A DNA stretch of 64,000 nt. Origin: Butyrivibrio sp. (GTDB lineage Bacteria; Bacillota; Clostridia; Lachnospirales; Lachnospiraceae). Positions 1 through 9,844 of the stretch are shown here, piece after piece (position 1 is the first letter of the stretch; each line of letters opens with the position of its first letter). The translations under genes were made by a program, and so were the position numbers. The notes below the pieces were generated by a model. That model made no database searches. It saw nothing but the letters and a program-made list of their open reading frames with translations, and was not told the DNA's origin. The DNA lies in the NCBI GenBank assembly GCA_015056495.1, contig SVGC01000003.1:1-64000 (forward strand). The letters run 5' to 3'.

Positions 1-436
1 CCACTGTCCGGATAATAGCGGAACTGGCGTCCGAATGTTACAAGATGCTTGTACCAAATAGACAAGAATCATCAATTACAATGATCAAGCCGTATTATCC
101 GGCCTCAGTGCAGGTGCGATTTGTTGGTTTAGCTGTGGCCACAGTGATAGTTCTATTTTTGAAATGAATGGTGAAGTGGGATATGGTTGGGTAAAGGGAT
201 TACTTGAGATTTTCCCATACGCGTTTTGTCCTCATTATAACGAGCGAGTAGAAATCGCTGATTCAATGATTGGTGAACAGACCTCTCCTTGCTTAGCGCT
301 TGATAATAATGTTGCTTTTGTTGATCAAGATGGATGTATCAGCTACGTTGCATCGGATAATTCATCTAAGGCATATGCCCTTAATTATTTTGATGGGATG
401 TTGAAAAAGCAGGAACAGAAAGTAGATAAAATATAA
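1..436 (+). pseudogene. Peptidase S51 (dipeptidase E-like) remnant, frameshifted
   Basis: From about position 62 one frame reads a peptidase S51 C-terminal half, including the nucleophile-elbow signature GLSAGAICWF around 101-130, where the Ser of SAGA would be the catalytic serine. It continues to a stop at 434-436. The same frame has a TAG at 59-61, while the bases before it fit an N-terminal continuation only in another frame, so the reading frame is broken. The longest ATG-initiated piece (164-436) would lack the nucleophile. I call it a decayed or edge-truncated gene rather than a working peptidase. The family cleaves N-terminal aspartyl or related dipeptides; activity here is not expected. 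Confidence 0.65.
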
Positions 437-444
437 CAGGCTAA

Positions 445-707
445 GTCAGAAAGCTGGATGTTGATGATTTGGAAGAACTTTTAAAGGTTATAGAAAATCC
501 GAATCTTACGGAGTTCCAATATATCGTAGAAGGAGATAACTGGTCAGCATCGATCAAATGATATGGATTATCAAAAAGAACATTGCTGCCCAAGAATATG
601 ATATTCCTCGAGACATGGGAACCAGCCGTTTATCTACCGATGTGATAACATATTTGTATAAAAAGCGGCAACGCATAGCGGTGCTAATGAATATAGGATT
701 GAATTGA
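445..707 (+). pseudogene. Two short gene remnants of unknown origin
   Basis: Two short open stretches follow the broken S51 gene. The first (445-561) has no start codon and gives about 38 residues starting VRKLDVDDLEELL, which loosely resembles an acetyltransferase N-terminus. The second begins at an ATG overlapping the first stop (558) and ends at 705-707 after 49 residues. Neither resembles a complete family member and neither has a clear ribosome-binding site. I read this as degraded sequence; a real small peptide gene at 558-707 cannot be excluded. Confidence 0.3.
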
Positions 708-729
708 AGAAGACTTGGAAGGAATGACA

Positions 730-1785
730 ATGAAGATTAGAAAACAGCGATATCTTGGAATTATTATGGCGGCTGCTATTAGTATGGCGGGATGTGCTAA
801 TACTACTGGTTCAGAGTCCCCGATAGGAAACGAGATTACAGATGATGGGGATGTGGAAATTATCGGCACAGGAAGTCTTGTGGCAGGTTTTGCAATAGAA
901 GAAAATGATTCAAAAGATTCTGGTAAAAGAGCAACATATCCTTATGTTGTTAGGACAAAGTATACTGTATGGTATCTTGCAGCAGATGATATTGAACTTA
1001 TGGGCGAAGAAGCTTTTTTTGCAGGCTTAGAAGAAGTACTTGGTATGGTTGACCAGGACTTTGCAGATGCTAGAAAAGCTTTAGAAGACTATATTAGTGA
1101 AGAAGTTCAGCCAGTCGAAATCTATACGGATTTTTGCAATAAAGCGGAGGCTTCAGCTTATGCCGGTGCATATTGCCACCCGGTAAGCCATTTCATAAAA
1201 CTATTTGGCGACTGGAAACAGGCTGAATTTTCGCTGCTTCATGAATATGTGCATTACCTTACTTTTGTATATACTAAGGTGCATCCGGATTCTTACTTTT
1301 GTTCGGAAGGAATTGCTGAGTATATATCAATGCTCGTCTGCGAGAACAGAATGTGTAAAAAGAGTAATTATGGGGCGCCTGAGGAATATCTTGAAGACCT
1401 CAAAAATTCTGATTTTTGGGATGCTGAGGAAAACGTCATCAAGCTCAAGAATATTTATCATTACAATGGTTTATGCTATGCAAATGGCGCATTTATTGGT
1501 CAGGAATACCAAAATATTAAAACCTCCTGGGATACAAGGACTGATGATATGCAGCAGTATATGCATGCAGATGACTGTTCCTATATTGAGGCGGGCTGTA
1601 TAACAGAATATCTTGTAGAGACTTATGGCATAGACACCGTTATGGATAATCTTGATAAAGATCTCATGACCATGTCAAAAACTGTCTATGGAAAAGAGTT
1701 TTCGGAAATCTATAAGGATTTCACAGTGTGGATAAATGAAACATATGAGTCGTATGCAAAGGGGAGTTCAGACACAGGCAACTGA
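730..1785 (+). CDS. Lipoprotein with HExxH metallopeptidase-like motif
   Basis: A 351-residue protein with a lipoprotein signal peptide: basic start MKIRKQR, a hydrophobic stretch and the lipobox SMAGC, so the mature protein should be anchored by the Cys on the outer face of the membrane. In the middle is HEYVH (around 1240-1254) followed some 25 residues later by EGIAEY, the HExxH...E layout of gluzincin zinc peptidases, giving two His ligands, a catalytic Glu and a third Glu ligand. The start at 730 is preferred over the upstream TTG (715) and ATG (724) because GGAAGG lies 7 bases before it. I do not recognise a named family. The peptidase function is inferred from the motif and the substrate is unknown. 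It stands alone and ends before a hairpin terminator. Confidence 0.6.
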   Translation: MKIRKQRYLGIIMAAAISMAGCANTTGSESPIGNEITDDGDVEIIGTGSLVAGFAIEENDSKDSGKRATYPYVVRTKYTVWYLAADDIELMGEEAFFAGLEEVLGMVDQDFADARKALEDYISEEVQPVEIYTDFCNKAEASAYAGAYCHPVSHFIKLFGDWKQAEFSLLHEYVHYLTFVYTKVHPDSYFCSEGIAEYISMLVCENRMCKKSNYGAPEEYLEDLKNSDFWDAEENVIKLKNIYHYNGLCYANGAFIGQEYQNIKTSWDTRTDDMQQYMHADDCSYIEAGCITEYLVETYGIDTVMDNLDKDLMTMSKTVYGKEFSEIYKDFTVWINETYESYAKGSSDTGN

Positions 1786-1867
1786 GCAGCCACGAGTCGA
1801 TTCATAGAATGCTGCCGTCTGGATAGCTCGTTATTTCTGAAATAAAAACAACTATAATTCTACACGT

Positions 1868-1906
1868 AAAACTGGTGATCAATATTACTATGACCACCAG
1901 TTTTTT
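1868..1906. terminator. Bidirectional hairpin terminator
   Basis: AAACTGGTG (1868-1876) pairs with CACCAGTTT (1895-1903), followed by a T run. It lies between two convergent genes, the metallopeptidase lipoprotein and the AraC regulator, and could serve both. Confidence 0.7.
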
Positions 1907-1964
1907 GATGTTATTTTAGTTATTTTCCTATCTACTTGACAGGGGGATGTTCATGCATACCACA

Positions 1965-2834
1965 TCAGACATGAAACAACATTCTCTTGGAAAAGGCATT
2001 ACGATATTCACTAGGAGTAAGGCCTGTAACTTTTTTATAGGTACGTGCAAAGTTGTGAACATCTGAAAAACCAAGGTCAGCAGCAATCTGAGTAACAGTC
2101 TTATCATTGTCAGCAAGCATAAAGTTGGCAGCGTCAATTTTTTGACTTAAGATAAACTGCTTAAGAGGAATATTTCTGATCTCAACAAATAAATGGGAAA
2201 GATATTTTGGATTATAACCAAAAGCATCAGCAATCTCAGCAATCTTAATGTTCTTAGAAATATTGGTTTGAATATAGTCAATGATATCAAGATAAATCTG
2301 CTTCTTAGAAGCAAGGTCATTGACCATAGTGCCGATAGACATCTCACCATACAATTCCATCATGATACTGGTAACATAAGCATCCAAGGAAGCGGAAGGA
2401 TAATTATTTTTTACAGCATCCTGAAGCTGCTTCATCATAACAACAATACGCTCGGGGCGAGGGATGACAGCTATTTGAGGAAGTACACAGTAATTAGAAT
2501 AATGTGGAGCATCATTTTTATTTTTGACATTGATTTCCAAAGGTATACTCCTGTCATGATCAATAGAAAAATGCATCCAGTAAAAAGAACAGTAGGATTC
2601 CTTGAAACCTTCTCTAAAGCCATCCTGAGAAGGAGGAAGTAAAAGATATTCACCTTTTTTTACAGTATAATTTTTATTCTGATATCTAAGGAAAAGCTCA
2701 CCTTCAGTCATGACAATCAGTTCATAATCAGCCAAAGTAAACTTTTCGTGTTTCCATTCGGAAGAAAGAGCTTTAAATTTTCCCGTATAGTGATAAAAAA
2801 ATAATTTATTTGAAGGAAGAGAAATGCAATTCAT
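1965..2834 (-). CDS. AraC family transcriptional regulator
   Basis: A 289-residue AraC-type regulator. The N-terminal part (about residues 15-110) is a cupin-like ligand-sensing domain with short beta strands and the turn GEYLLLPP. The C-terminal 100 residues form the paired helix-turn-helix domain, including KIAEIADAFGYNPKYLSHLF and the second-helix signature ADLGFSDVHNFARTYKKVTG followed by TPSEYR. An SD-like AGAGG sits 6 bases before the ATG. The gene is divergent from the GH127 glycosidase across a 445-base AT-rich region, the usual arrangement for a sugar-responsive activator of the neighbouring gene. Arabinose-containing oligosaccharide as inducer is inference. Confidence 0.85.
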   Translation of the reverse strand: MNCISLPSNKLFFYHYTGKFKALSSEWKHEKFTLADYELIVMTEGELFLRYQNKNYTVKKGEYLLLPPSQDGFREGFKESYCSFYWMHFSIDHDRSIPLEINVKNKNDAPHYSNYCVLPQIAVIPRPERIVVMMKQLQDAVKNNYPSASLDAYVTSIMMELYGEMSIGTMVNDLASKKQIYLDIIDYIQTNISKNIKIAEIADAFGYNPKYLSHLFVEIRNIPLKQFILSQKIDAANFMLADNDKTVTQIAADLGFSDVHNFARTYKKVTGLTPSEYRNAFSKRMLFHV

Positions 2835-3279
2835 AGAAAGCCTCTTTTGTCAAAAGTAATGAAATCAAATTCTAATAATAAATATAACATAATAACACTA
2901 TATATATCAAAAAAACACTAAAATAACAGATGTATATAGCTGATACGGTTAAATAATCAATTTACCGTCATATAGTTTTTAAAACAAAGATTTCTGAGTA
3001 CTGAAAATAAAATAATAAAGACAGTATCTACGCAGTGTATATTTGCAAAGCATATTGAGCAAATTATCAAATAACCCTTAGAAATATAAAAGATAAAATA
3101 ATAAATGCATAAGAGGAAAATAAAAATAGAGAATTTACAGGTGTAATAAATATCATATTTTATAAAAAAGGAAAAAATGACACCAAATCAAACTCTTTGA
3201 TATTTAGAGCCATCAGTCTAAATGATATTTTATAGTTGGAAACAATATAGCCAAAATACTGTGTTAAGGGGAAAAGAGC
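2835..3279. promoter_or_regulatory. Divergent intergenic region between araC-type gene and GH127 gene
   Basis: These 445 bases are very AT-rich and hold no gene I can support. The only clear structure is an imperfect inverted repeat, ATATTTAGA (3200-3208) against TCTAAATGATAT (3217-3228), about 50 bases before the GH127 start. It is a possible operator for the divergent AraC regulator or the GH127 promoter region. I could not pick a convincing -35/-10 pair. Confidence 0.4.
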
Positions 3280-5709
3280 ATGAGTTCAACTGTAAAAGAA
3301 CCAATAATAAAAAGTAATGTATGCAAGATACAGGAAATCAATACAGATAGAGTATATGTAGAAGATACATATATGAGCAATGCATTTGCTAAAGAGATAA
3401 AATATCTATTATCTATTGATGATGACAAAATGCTGGCAGGGTTTAGGGATACTGCAGGCATAGATATGAAAGGTGCAACACGCTATGCAGGATGGGAAAG
3501 TATGCTGATTGGCGGACATACAATGGGCCATTACCTCTCAGCACTTGCGCAGTCATATATCAACGCAACAATCTCAGTAGAAGATAAGGATAAGATCTAT
3601 AAAAAAATAGAATATATAGCAGATTCATTATATGAATGTCAGCAAAACTCTAAAGGTAAAGAAGGCTTCATTTTTGGAGCACAGATTTTAGACAGAACAA
3701 ACGTTGAAATTCAGTTTGACAATATTGAAAACGGAAAAGGACACATAATAACAGAAGCCTGGGTACCGTGGTATACAGTACATAAAATTCTGTCAGGACT
3801 TGTTGATGCCTATAAATTTACAGGAATAGAAAAAGCCCTGAAGGTAGCAGAGAACCTGGGAATGTGGTCATATAACAGAGCAAGTTCATGGTCTGAAGAG
3901 AAAAGACTTGATGTATTATGCGTAGAATATGGCGGAATGAATGATGTGTTGTATGAGTTGTACAAGTATTCAGGAAAAGAAGAAATTGCTATCGCTGCAC
4001 ATCTTTTTGATGAAGACCGATTATTTGAAAAGATAAATTCCGGAATAGAAGATGCACTTGATGGAAGACATGCTAATACAACAATTCCAAAGTTTATGGG
4101 TGCCCTTAACAGATACTATACTATGCATGGAAATACTGTAAAAGGACAGAAAATAGATGCTTCAAAATACCTTGAATATGCTGAAGCTTTTTTTGACATG
4201 GTCGTAAAAAAGCATACCTATGCAACAGGCGGAAACAGCGAATGGGAGCACTTTGGAAGAGACTATGTGCTGGATGCAGAAAGAACCAATGCCAACAATG
4301 AGACATGTAATACCTACAACATGCTCAAAATGGCAAGAAAACTTTTTGAGATAACAGGAAATGTAAAATATCTGGATTATTATGAGAAGGCATTTATAAA
4401 TTCAATTCTTTCTTCACAGAATCCTGAAACAGGCATGACAACTTATTTTCAGCCAATGGCATCAGGATATTTCAAGGTATATGGAGAAGAGACAACCAAG
4501 TTCTGGTGCTGTACAGGTACTGGAATGGAGAACTTCACTAAACTGGGAGACAGTTTGTATTTTGAAAATGAAGATACAATATACGTTGCAATGTATTTTT
4601 CTTCAAAAATCTTCTGCCAAAATGGAAGCGAATTACAAATAACTGCAGATCTTAAAACATCAGATAAGATACAGTTGCAGGTACTAAAAACAGATCTGGA
4701 TAAGAAAATCGCTCTAAGAATACCATACTGGATGGACGAAGAAATGATGATCCAGATAAATGGAAAAGAAGCTGCAACAGAGTTAAAGGCTAATCCTGGG
4801 TTTGTGACAATAGCGGCGGATCTTAAAGAAAATGATGTAATAACAGTAGAATTACCAATGAAAGTATATACAGAGGCTCTTCCGGACGAGCAAAGTTCAA
4901 TGGCGCTGTGCTATGGACCTTATGTACTCTCTGCGGACCTTGGATGCGAGGATAAAAAAGTAACCACAACAGGCGTAGATGTAACTATACCAGAGTTTCC
5001 TATTGTAGAAAATCAGATGATCACAATACCTGAAGAGATCGATGCCAAAACATATGCTGCAGAAATAGAAAAACACGTTACTCCAAAGGCTACAGCAGAT
5101 CATACAATTGCATTCAAAGTTGAAAACTGCAATTACACCTTTGCACCACATTATCTGAAATATACTCAGAGATATGGAATATATTTCTATTACAAGAATA
5201 GAAAAGAGCAGTTAGAATACCTTGCCAAAAAAGCAGCTGAAGACAAAAAAGTAATCGATACGATCGAAGCAGGCTATGGACAGTATGAAAATGATGAGCT
5301 GCACAACCTAAAAGACAATGGAAGTATTGGAACAACAAGCTCTATCATAAGCAGAAGAGCAAAAGCAGCAAGCTCATTTACATACCATATGGCAGTAAAT
5401 AAAGAGGTCGATAACACTTTAAGCCTCACGGTACTTGCAGAGGATGATGGAAAGAGTTTAAAAATAAGCTCTGGAGAAATTATACTGTTCCAGAAAGTAC
5501 TAGATCATAAAGAGCTTGCTTCAGAGGAAGTAAAAAAGTACGACATAGAAATATCTATTCCAAAAGAAGTAATAGCTGGAGCAAAAGAAATTGAAGCATA
5601 CGGAAGAAAATATGATGTTATTCCAGTAACAATTTCAGGAACTTCAAATGAAGAATTAGCAAGAGTTGTAGATTATATATACACCTATGAATCTAAGATT
5701 CAAAAATGA
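3280..5709 (+). CDS. Glycoside hydrolase family 127, beta-L-arabinofuranosidase-like
   Basis: An 809-residue protein matching GH127 (former DUF1680), enzymes that release beta-L-arabinofuranose from arabinan- or extensin-type glycans. There is no signal peptide, so it should act inside the cell on imported oligosaccharides. The N-terminal two thirds carry the (alpha/alpha)6-barrel signatures; NNETCNTYNMLK and KFWCCTGTGMEN hold the Glu and the Cys residues that form the zinc/cysteine-nucleophile centre in characterised GH127 enzymes. The C-terminal third is the beta-sandwich region. The family is usually 640-800 residues, so it is full length. AGGGG is found just before the ATG. Divergent from an AraC regulator, which suggests induction by its substrate. 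Confidence 0.87.
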   Translation: MSSTVKEPIIKSNVCKIQEINTDRVYVEDTYMSNAFAKEIKYLLSIDDDKMLAGFRDTAGIDMKGATRYAGWESMLIGGHTMGHYLSALAQSYINATISVEDKDKIYKKIEYIADSLYECQQNSKGKEGFIFGAQILDRTNVEIQFDNIENGKGHIITEAWVPWYTVHKILSGLVDAYKFTGIEKALKVAENLGMWSYNRASSWSEEKRLDVLCVEYGGMNDVLYELYKYSGKEEIAIAAHLFDEDRLFEKINSGIEDALDGRHANTTIPKFMGALNRYYTMHGNTVKGQKIDASKYLEYAEAFFDMVVKKHTYATGGNSEWEHFGRDYVLDAERTNANNETCNTYNMLKMARKLFEITGNVKYLDYYEKAFINSILSSQNPETGMTTYFQPMASGYFKVYGEETTKFWCCTGTGMENFTKLGDSLYFENEDTIYVAMYFSSKIFCQNGSELQITADLKTSDKIQLQVLKTDLDKKIALRIPYWMDEEMMIQINGKEAATELKANPGFVTIAADLKENDVITVELPMKVYTEALPDEQSSMALCYGPYVLSADLGCEDKKVTTTGVDVTIPEFPIVENQMITIPEEIDAKTYAAEIEKHVTPKATADHTIAFKVENCNYTFAPHYLKYTQRYGIYFYYKNRKEQLEYLAKKAAEDKKVIDTIEAGYGQYENDELHNLKDNGSIGTTSSIISRRAKAASSFTYHMAVNKEVDNTLSLTVLAEDDGKSLKISSGEIILFQKVLDHKELASEEVKKYDIEISIPKEVIAGAKEIEAYGRKYDVIPVTISGTSNEELARVVDYIYTYESKIQK

Positions 5710-5904
5710 TAAATAGATATCCGAATTAGCAGTAGGTTTCTTAATAAAGTGACTTTATTTTGAAGCACAACCAAGCCAGTAAATATAAGCGTTTCAAGCT
5801 TCTATATATTTTATTAATAAATTAATACTTCTTTAATTAAATGTTAAAGTGATAAAGATTATACTTAATATTAACCACCAATTTCATAATCAGGAGGTTA
5901 ATAT

Positions 5905-6552
5905 ATGGCTGGAATTAATTTAGTAAAAAAAGTAAAAACAATAGGAACATTGATATTGGTTATAGTTATTGGCTTGGGAATAAATAATAAGGCTCTGGCG
6001 TCAACATTCGATCCTGCATATTACGCTGCAAGATATCCGGATGTAGTCAATGCACTGGGAACAGATTCTGTAGCCTTGTATAATCATTATGTTACAAATG
6101 GAATTTATGAAGGTAGATATGCCAATGCTTCAGATGAAGCCAACGGAATAGCCGGAGCACCTGTAAATGACGTGGTACCTGCATTTTCAACCTATGTTGA
6201 TATCAACATTGATGCTCAGACGTTAACATATTACAAGGATAATCAGATCGTGCTTCAGTCATCAATAGTAACAGGCAACGTCAGTAAGGGAAGAAGTACT
6301 CCAAAGGGAATATTTGAAATATACAGTAAAGTAAATGGAAAGTACCTGACCGGCCCCACATGGAAAAACTGGGTAGACTACTGGATGCCATTTAACCAGT
6401 CCATAGGACTTCATGATGCAACCTGGAGAAGTGAATTTGGAGGAACAATCTACCAGAACAGCGGCTCACATGGATGTGTCAATCTACCTCATGACGTAGC
6501 CAGCCAACTCTTTTCCATGATAGAACAAGGAACTATCGTAGTTGTAAGATAA
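5905..6552 (+). CDS. Secreted L,D-transpeptidase (YkuD) with N-terminal cell-surface repeat
   Basis: A 215-residue exported protein. Residues 1-33 are a signal peptide (hydrophobic run then NKALAS). Next comes a short aromatic module, FDPAYYAARYPDV...HYVTNGIYEGR, seen in many Firmicute surface proteins. The C-terminal half is a YkuD domain with the catalytic signature SHGCVNL, whose Cys attacks the peptide stem; the upstream LHD is also present. The enzyme should make 3-3 crosslinks in peptidoglycan or attach proteins to it. AGGAGG sits 7 bases before the ATG. Transcribed alone and followed by a strong terminator. Confidence 0.9.
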   Translation: MAGINLVKKVKTIGTLILVIVIGLGINNKALASTFDPAYYAARYPDVVNALGTDSVALYNHYVTNGIYEGRYANASDEANGIAGAPVNDVVPAFSTYVDINIDAQTLTYYKDNQIVLQSSIVTGNVSKGRSTPKGIFEIYSKVNGKYLTGPTWKNWVDYWMPFNQSIGLHDATWRSEFGGTIYQNSGSHGCVNLPHDVASQLFSMIEQGTIVVVR

Positions 6553-6583
6553 TGATTTTAGGAAAAAAATAAAAGAAAAATAA

Positions 6584-6637
6584 AAACCACAGAGTTCATT
6601 GATCAAAATTTAAGCAATGAATCCTGTGGTTTGTTTT
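6584..6637. terminator. Long hairpin terminator
   Basis: AAACCACAG (6584-6592) pairs with CTGTGGTTT (6624-6632), and the inner GTTCATTG pairs with CAATGAAT. The stem is flanked by A and T runs and ends the transpeptidase gene. It may also act on the opposite strand for the fatty-acid operon. Confidence 0.8.
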
Positions 6638-6648
6638 ATATCATAAGA

Positions 6649-6715
6649 ATAGGAAAATGTTGCATAAATGCGCAACCGCGCTCGGAGTGATAATGTCGCA
6701 AGGGACATTCTTTGT
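6649..6715 (-). repeat. Dispersed palindromic repeat, copy 1 (left end of fab operon)
   Basis: Read on the minus strand, this begins ACAAAGAATGTCCCTTGCGA, passes through CCGAGCGCGGTTGC and GCATTTATGCAAC, and ends ATTTTCCTAT. It matches the copy at 15111-15175 along its whole length with a few substitutions and a 2-base indel. It contains small internal palindromes (GTTGC...GCAAC; AATGTC...GACATT) and directly abuts the stop codon of the MarR-type gene. Confidence 0.75.
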
Positions 6716-7170
6716 TATCTTGATTTAAATCTCTCTAAATGAAGCTCTGGCATAAGCTCATTATCAATGACACTCAAAAGCTCCACAAGTTTGTTATAAT
6801 CTTCTTCAGAAAACTTATCCTTACATCTCTCACAAATTGTATCAATATAAGATGTATTGATATTAAAGTAGTTTATAAATTTCTGAGTTGGTCTTAAATG
6901 ATATTCACGCTGATCAGTCTTTGACTGGATCTTCTCAACATAACCCTTCTGAACCAGCTGTCCAACACGATAAGCTGCATTAGGAGCAGATATATTCATC
7001 ATACGTGCAAATTCAGCCACTGTAGGTTCATCCAGAGCCATAATGCACTCCATACTAAATGCTTCAACCATAGTAAGAGTTGCTTCTCTGTTTTCAAAAT
7101 TTGCAAAAATCTTCATATAAAAGCTGACTCTCAATTTACTATAAATATCTGATAGAACTTTATTTAACAT
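6715..7170 (-). CDS. MarR family regulator, FabT-like, last gene of fab operon
   Basis: A winged-helix protein of about 151 residues (161 if the upstream ATG at 7200 is used). I prefer 7170, which has AAAGGGA upstream, whereas 7200 has no SD. The middle segment PTVAEFARMMNISAPNAAYR followed by QLVQKGYVEKI and DQREYHLRPT is the MarR recognition helix and wing. It lies 94 bases after fabZ. In streptococci the MarR-type FabT sits in the fab cluster and represses it with acyl-ACP as corepressor; there it is usually the first gene, here it is last. The role as fab repressor is inferred from position. Confidence 0.72.
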   Translation of the reverse strand: MLNKVLSDIYSKLRVSFYMKIFANFENREATLTMVEAFSMECIMALDEPTVAEFARMMNISAPNAAYRVGQLVQKGYVEKIQSKTDQREYHLRPTQKFINYFNINTSYIDTICERCKDKFSEEDYNKLVELLSVIDNELMPELHLERFKSR

Positions 7171-7294
7171 GATGAAATAGATCCCTTTCTGAAACGCCAT
7201 TATTATTAGCTTTCATGAATAATATTTAAAATATTTTCATAATTATTATAGCAGTAAAAATAGTTTTCTAAAAGGGATAAACTAGTTCTAAAAA

Positions 7295-7774
7295 CTACTT
7301 GTTGTCACTCACGGCAAAAGTTAATTCAGCGGAAACTGCAAGTTTTCCATCCACATATGCCTTGGCAAGAGCAACACCAATAGGTCCATGACTCTTTATC
7401 AGCTCGCATTTGAGCTCCAGCACATCACCAGGAACCACTTGCTTCTTAAATTTGGCCTTATCAATACCAGCAAAAAAGGCAAGTTTACCTTTGTTTTCAG
7501 GAAGAGACAGGACAGCCACAGCACCAGTCTGAGCAAGGGCCTCCAATATCAGAACACCAGGCATAACAGGATAGCCAGGAAAATGGCCAACGAAGAACTG
7601 CTCATTTATTGAAACACATTTACGGCCAATAGCCCATTTACCAGCCTCGAAATCAATGATCCTGTCAACAAGAGCAAAAGGATATCTGTGAGGAAGAATT
7701 TGCGCAATCTCATTGGCATTTAAAGTATTAGCATTATCTCTTGGATTTACTGGTATTTCTTGAAAATCAGACAT
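7295..7774 (-). CDS. fabZ: 3-hydroxyacyl-ACP dehydratase FabZ
   Basis: A 159-residue hot-dog-fold dehydratase that removes water from 3-hydroxyacyl-ACP in the elongation cycle. The signatures are [12 protein letters not shown] near the N-terminus and [18 protein letters not shown], holding the catalytic His and, in the following helix, the Glu. Length is normal for the family (140-160). The start lies inside the 3' end of fabF (28-base overlap) with GGAGG 9 bases upstream, so translation is probably coupled to fabF. No FabA or FabM candidate is seen nearby, so how unsaturated acids are made is not answered here. Confidence 0.95.
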   Translation of the reverse strand: MSDFQEIPVNPRDNANTLNANEIAQILPHRYPFALVDRIIDFEAGKWAIGRKCVSINEQFFVGHFPGYPVMPGVLILEALAQTGAVAVLSLPENKGKLAFFAGIDKAKFKKQVVPGDVLELKCELIKSHGPIGVALAKAYVDGKLAVSAELTFAVSDNK

Positions 7775-9027
7775 GCGTTGTGTCCTCCAAATCCTAAACT
7801 ATTACTTAGAACATAATTAAGATCAGCTTTTCTGCCAGTATTCGGAACATAATCAAGATCACAAGCAGGATCAGGATTGTGAAGACCGATAGTAGCTGGA
7901 ATAAAGCCATCATGCAAGGCTTTAACTGAAAATACTGCTTCTACACCACCAGCACCGCCAAGGAGATGACCAGTCATGGATTTAGTACTGGAAACAGGTA
8001 TGTTATAGGCATCTTTGCCAAAAACAGACTTGATAGCAGCAGTTTCACCGGCATCATTTAAATGAGTAGAAGTGCCATGAGCATTGATATAGCTGATATC
8101 TGATGGCTCAATGCCCGCATCCTTTATGGCCAGCTTCATACAAGCTGCACCGCCTTCACCATTCTCAAGTGGAGCAGTTATATGGAAGGCATCACAGTTA
8201 GCACCATAGCCTACAATTTCAGCATAAATAGTAGCATTTCTATTAAGAGCATGCTCAAGCTCTTCAAGTACAAGGATTCCAGCCCCTTCACCCATAACAA
8301 ATCCATTTCGGTCAGCATCAAAAGGAATGCTGGCTCTTGAAGGATCTTCAGAATAAGAAAGGGCAGTCATACTGGAAAAACCGCCTATAGCAAGGTCAGT
8401 AATAGAACCTTCTGTACCTCCGCATACCATGATATCCTCATAGCCATCCCTGATCCTGTGAAAAGCATCGCCTATAGCATTACTTCCACCAGCGCAGGCT
8501 GTAACAGGGCAAGTACACATACCCTTAAGACCATGAGAAATAGAGATCCTGGCTGCAGCCATATTTGAAATAGTCATCGGGATAAAGAAAGGACTGACTT
8601 TTTCAAAGCCTCTTGAAAGACCTCTGTCATGTTCCTGTTCAATAATATCAATGCCTCCGATACCGCTTGATACAATACAGCCAAATTTATCAGCAATTTC
8701 ATCAGAGACTTTTGTCTCATAAGACTTTACTTCTTCAGTAGCCTCAGGAAGAAGACCACTCATGTGAAGCGCTTCTTCAGCTGCATATAGAGCATATTGG
8801 GTAAAAGGAGCCATTTTACGAGCTTCCCTTTTATTGAGCCTATCCTCTACATTAAAATTTTTAACTTCTCCAGCCACCTTGACCTTAAAGTCAGTAGTAT
8901 CAAAATGTGTAATTGGAGCAATACCGCATACTCCGCTTTTTATATTATTCCAGCTTGTTTCTACGTCATTACCTGTAGGATTAACGGTTCCAAGACCGGT
9001 AACAACAACACGTCTATCTAATCTCAT
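7747..9027 (-). CDS. fabF: 3-oxoacyl-ACP synthase II FabF
   Basis: A 426-residue condensing enzyme that extends acyl-ACP with malonyl-ACP. The thiolase-fold catalytic triad is visible: Cys near residue 178 in TACAGGSN, His in [12 protein letters not shown], and His in [12 protein letters not shown]. The length is slightly above the usual 410-415. It begins at a TGATG junction in which the fabG stop and fabF start share one base, a strong sign of translational coupling, and it overlaps fabZ at its end. It is part of the acpP-to-marR operon on the minus strand. Confidence 0.96.
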   Translation of the reverse strand: MRLDRRVVVTGLGTVNPTGNDVETSWNNIKSGVCGIAPITHFDTTDFKVKVAGEVKNFNVEDRLNKREARKMAPFTQYALYAAEEALHMSGLLPEATEEVKSYETKVSDEIADKFGCIVSSGIGGIDIIEQEHDRGLSRGFEKVSPFFIPMTISNMAAARISISHGLKGMCTCPVTACAGGSNAIGDAFHRIRDGYEDIMVCGGTEGSITDLAIGGFSSMTALSYSEDPSRASIPFDADRNGFVMGEGAGILVLEELEHALNRNATIYAEIVGYGANCDAFHITAPLENGEGGAACMKLAIKDAGIEPSDISYINAHGTSTHLNDAGETAAIKSVFGKDAYNIPVSSTKSMTGHLLGGAGGVEAVFSVKALHDGFIPATIGLHNPDPACDLDYVPNTGRKADLNYVLSNSLGFGGHNACLIFKKYQ

Positions 9028-9782
9028 CAGCAGCCCATACCTCCATCGACCATAAGTACCTGGCCTGTAATATAAGAACTATCCTCCCCAGAGAGAAAAG
9101 CTACAGCTTTTGCAACATCTTCAGGAAGACCGACCCTCTTAAGAGGAATCTGCGCAAGAGTAGCCTCTTTGGCAGCATCAGTCATTGCATCAGTCATATC
9201 TGTTGCAATAAATCCCGGAGCAACAGCGTTGGCAGTTACATTTCTGCTTGCTAGCTCTTTAGCAATTGATTTGGTAAGACCGATCACACCGGCCTTGCTG
9301 GCAGAATAATTGACCTGACCGGCATTACCATGTACTCCAACGATACTGGAGATATTGACTATTCTTCCATAGCGCTGTTTCATCATTATGCGGGTAACCG
9401 CCTGGCAACAGATAAATGTGCCCCTAAGATTGATATTGATGACCTTATCAAACTCATCGCAGCTCATTCTGGCAAGGAGATCATCACAGGTAACACCTGC
9501 ATTATTTACAAGGATATCTACCCGGCCAAATTCTGAAATAACTGTTTCAAACATGCTTTTAACTGCAGCTTCATCAGAAACATCACACTTTATAGAAAGA
9601 GCTGTGATATCTTTATTGGCTTCAAGACATAAAGAAACAGTTTCTGAAGCGGCCTGATCATTACCTGCATAGACAACACAGATATCATTGCCCTGCTTTG
9701 CCAGTTCTATGCAGATAGCTCTGCCAATACCGCGGCTTCCACCGGTTACCACGGCACATCTTTTTATATTATTATCATTCAT
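9027..9782 (-). CDS. fabG: 3-oxoacyl-ACP reductase FabG
   Basis: A 251-residue short-chain dehydrogenase that reduces 3-oxoacyl-ACP with NADPH. It shows the nucleotide-binding motif TGGSRGIG near the N-terminus, NNAG in the middle, and the catalytic YSASK (Tyr-x-x-x-Lys) preceded by the Ser in NISSIVG. The C-terminal [14 protein letters not shown] is the FabG tail. An in-frame TTG lies four codons upstream (9794), but GGAG six bases before the ATG at 9782 makes that ATG the start. The stop is fused to the fabF start (TGATG). Confidence 0.96.
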   Translation of the reverse strand: MNDNNIKRCAVVTGGSRGIGRAICIELAKQGNDICVVYAGNDQAASETVSLCLEANKDITALSIKCDVSDEAAVKSMFETVISEFGRVDILVNNAGVTCDDLLARMSCDEFDKVININLRGTFICCQAVTRIMMKQRYGRIVNISSIVGVHGNAGQVNYSASKAGVIGLTKSIAKELASRNVTANAVAPGFIATDMTDAMTDAAKEATLAQIPLKRVGLPEDVAKAVAFLSGEDSSYITGQVLMVDGGMGC

Positions 9783-9844
9783 ACACGACTCCAATTTTTC
9801 TAAAGTGGATAACTATGCTCCAAACCAGCCACTATGTGGAAAGT

